This document shows positions 4,936 to 5,638 of a stretch of DNA of 5,638 nt, one piece after another. The DNA comes from Candidatus Methanomethylophilaceae archaeon. Lineage in GTDB: Archaea > Thermoplasmatota > Thermoplasmata > Methanomassiliicoccales > Methanomethylophilaceae. The stretch's first letter is position 1. Every line of letters begins with the position of its first letter. Both the position numbers and the translations under genes were made by a program. The stretch lies in assembly GCA_017395275.1 (NCBI GenBank), contig JAFPVN010000171.1:1-5638 (forward strand), written 5' to 3'. The notes below the pieces were generated by a model. It was given only the letters and a program-made list of their open reading frames with translations, did no database searches and was not told where the DNA came from.

Positions 4936-5073
4936 ATGTTTGGGAAATCCGATAACAAGAGGCCTGCCCCGAAGGATATTTCCCCATACGGGGGGCTTGA
5001 GAACCTCACCGACGAACAGATCGAGAAGAACATCAGAGATTACCCCTACGTTATGGGTAAGCTCAAAGAATGA
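4936..5073 (+). CDS. 45-residue small protein, leaderless, plus strand
   Basis: This is the only gene I support on the plus strand. It opens MFGKSDNKRPAPKDISPYGG and has a charged helical second half (LENLTDEQIEKNIRDYPYVM), ending GKLKE. It is hydrophilic, with no membrane segment or cysteine. The start is supported by the TATA box 23-30 bases upstream; GAGGT abuts the ATG and is too close to act as a ribosome binding site. Its stop at 5071-5073 lies inside the end of the convergent Doc gene, an 11-base tail-to-tail overlap. It could be an antitoxin or modulator of that gene, but only position suggests this. No family is recognised. Confidence 0.65.
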   Translation: MFGKSDNKRPAPKDISPYGGLENLTDEQIEKNIRDYPYVMGKLKE

Positions 5074-5548
5074 TTGAATGCGTGTTGCATCTCAACCATT
5101 CCTCGATTTCTTCCCTGTTGTACAGACCCGATGCGACATCGATGATGAATGCAGCGGTAACAGTATCGTCATTCAGATCGTAGCCTCCGTTTCTCAGCAG
5201 GGCGATTGCCAGCTGGAACGCGGTCCTCTTGTTGCCTTCGACGAAAGGGTGGAAATTGGCGATATAATCAATGGCCATAGCCGCCTTGGAGAAGCAGTCC
5301 GGACAGAGTTCTATCCAGTCGCAGAAACTCTCGAATGCCATCGGATTGATGACCGCATCTTCGAGACCTCTTTCCCTCTCTTCTCCGGAAGTGGCGATTG
5401 CCAGATGGTGTATGCGTAGGATACGCTGAACACATCTTTCGTGTTCCTCGCGAGGACTGTATGATGCCGTCGGCTCTTTCCTTCTGCCGAACAGTCCTCT
5501 CAGCCTACCGAACATACGTCTCGCCTCTCTCTTCCCTATCGTTCTCAT
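5063..5548 (-). CDS. Fic/Doc-family toxin-like protein, 161 aa
   Basis: The Fic motif HPFVEGNKR at residues 100-108 is intact, followed by TAFQLAIALLRNGGY. Lys at position 106, with RTA after it, is the Doc (death-on-curing) form rather than the GNGR form of AMP-transferring Fic enzymes. Doc enzymes phosphorylate the elongation factor EF-Tu; the archaeal target would be its homologue (inference). Other Doc-like parts are GLEDAVINPMA (61-71), the helix before the motif (KAAMAIDYIANF) and the ending EEIEEWLR (146-153). No (S/T)xxxE(G/N) self-inhibition motif is apparent. The basic N-terminus (MFGRLRGLFGRRKE) is an extra for this family. ATG at 5548 (AAGGT 7 bases upstream) is used; ATG at 5515 (GAGG 8 bases upstream) is equally plausible and gives 150 aa. 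Confidence 0.87.
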   Translation of the reverse strand: MRTIGKREARRMFGRLRGLFGRRKEPTASYSPREEHERCVQRILRIHHLAIATSGEERERGLEDAVINPMAFESFCDWIELCPDCFSKAAMAIDYIANFHPFVEGNKRTAFQLAIALLRNGGYDLNDDTVTAAFIIDVASGLYNREEIEEWLRCNTHSIIL

Positions 5549-5553
5549 GCTTT

Positions 5554-5638
5554 TTACCTTCTCTTGTTCCTTGTTTTCCTCCTCCCGGTCGTGCCGGGAG
5601 CCTTCTCGTTCACATTTCTTATCATCAGAACCTCACCA
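5554..5638 (-). CDS. Basic small reading frame upstream of the Doc gene, partial or 23 aa
   Basis: A minus-strand frame ends at TAA (5554-5556), 5 bases before the Doc start, and is open to the right edge. An internal ATG at 5625 has GGTGA 7 bases upstream and would give a 23-residue product, MIRNVNEKAPGTTGRRKTRN then KRR. The sequence could also be the C-terminus of a larger gene continuing outside the window. The ending AGA AGG forms the ribosome binding site of the Doc gene, the same arrangement as elsewhere in the window. In Phd-Doc systems the antitoxin gene sits at this place, but nothing visible resembles Phd. Confidence 0.45.
   Translation of the reverse strand, partial: GEVLMIRNVNEKAPGTTGRRKTRNKRR
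5582..5600. repeat. Inverted repeat, 7-bp stem and 5-base loop
   Basis: CTCCCGG and CCGGGAG form a perfect 7-bp stem around the loop TCGTG, within the basic reading frame and 34 bases before the Doc start. On the minus strand no T-run follows the stem, so it is not a standard terminator. It could be an operator or an RNA structure affecting translation of the Doc gene (inference). Confidence 0.5.

Noticed and set aside
5582..5600. Intrinsic terminator at the inverted repeat
   Set aside because: No T-run follows the stem on the minus strand, the region after it is purine-rich, and it lies just ahead of a gene rather than after one.
1..5638. tRNA genes, CRISPR arrays, insertion sequences, integrase or replication genes
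   Set aside because: No cloverleaf-like arm set, no regularly spaced repeats, no terminal inverted repeats around a transposase, and no recombinase or replication motifs were seen by eye.

Overview
The window looks like an accessory or mobile region of an archaeon, most likely a gut methanogen related to Methanomassiliicoccales or other Thermoplasmatota (inference). Three things point there. An archaeal-type TATA box (TTTATAAG) sits about 25 bases before a start codon. Strong GGAGG or GGTGA ribosome binding sites occur at nearly every gene. Arginine is often AGG/AGA in DNA that looks moderately GC-rich (estimated by eye). Of 16 stop codons visible, 14 are TGA, 2 are TAA and none is TAG, which fits a lineage that reads UAG as pyrrolysine but does not prove it. 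No chromosomal housekeeping gene is present.

Region 5063-5638 (minus strand) holds the 3' end of a small basic reading frame running off the right edge, followed by a Fic/Doc-family protein with an intact HPFVEGNKR motif. Convergent with it, and overlapping its 3' end by 11 bases, is a 45-residue plus-strand gene at 4936-5073 with its own apparently leaderless promoter.

Region 1-4835 (minus strand) is one very compact operon of at least 14 small genes. In order of transcription it encodes: a two-pass membrane protein (73 aa); an 82-aa hypothetical; a 115-aa protein with an N-terminal four-cysteine cluster; a 131-aa acidic hypothetical; a 92-aa zinc-ribbon protein; a 428-aa multidomain protein with a zinc ribbon and two Pro-Lys linkers; a 112-aa hypothetical; a DUF2958 protein; a 77-aa hypothetical; a DpnD/PcfM-like 69-aa protein; a 201-aa hypothetical; and three consecutive tiny hydrophobic proteins (31, 27 and at least 28 aa), the last cut by the left edge.

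Genes are joined by ATGA, GTGA or TGATG overlaps, or by gaps of 0 to 23 bases. The ribosome binding site of the next gene is usually written inside the last codons of the previous one. The operon is therefore probably translated by coupled reinitiation. DUF2958 and DpnD/PcfM-like proteins are typical of plasmids, phages and integrative elements, and Doc-type toxins are typical plasmid stabilisers. The likeliest reading is the accessory region of an archaeal plasmid, virus or integrated conjugative element. Most products have no recognisable function. No integrase, replication gene, tRNA, CRISPR array or insertion sequence was seen.
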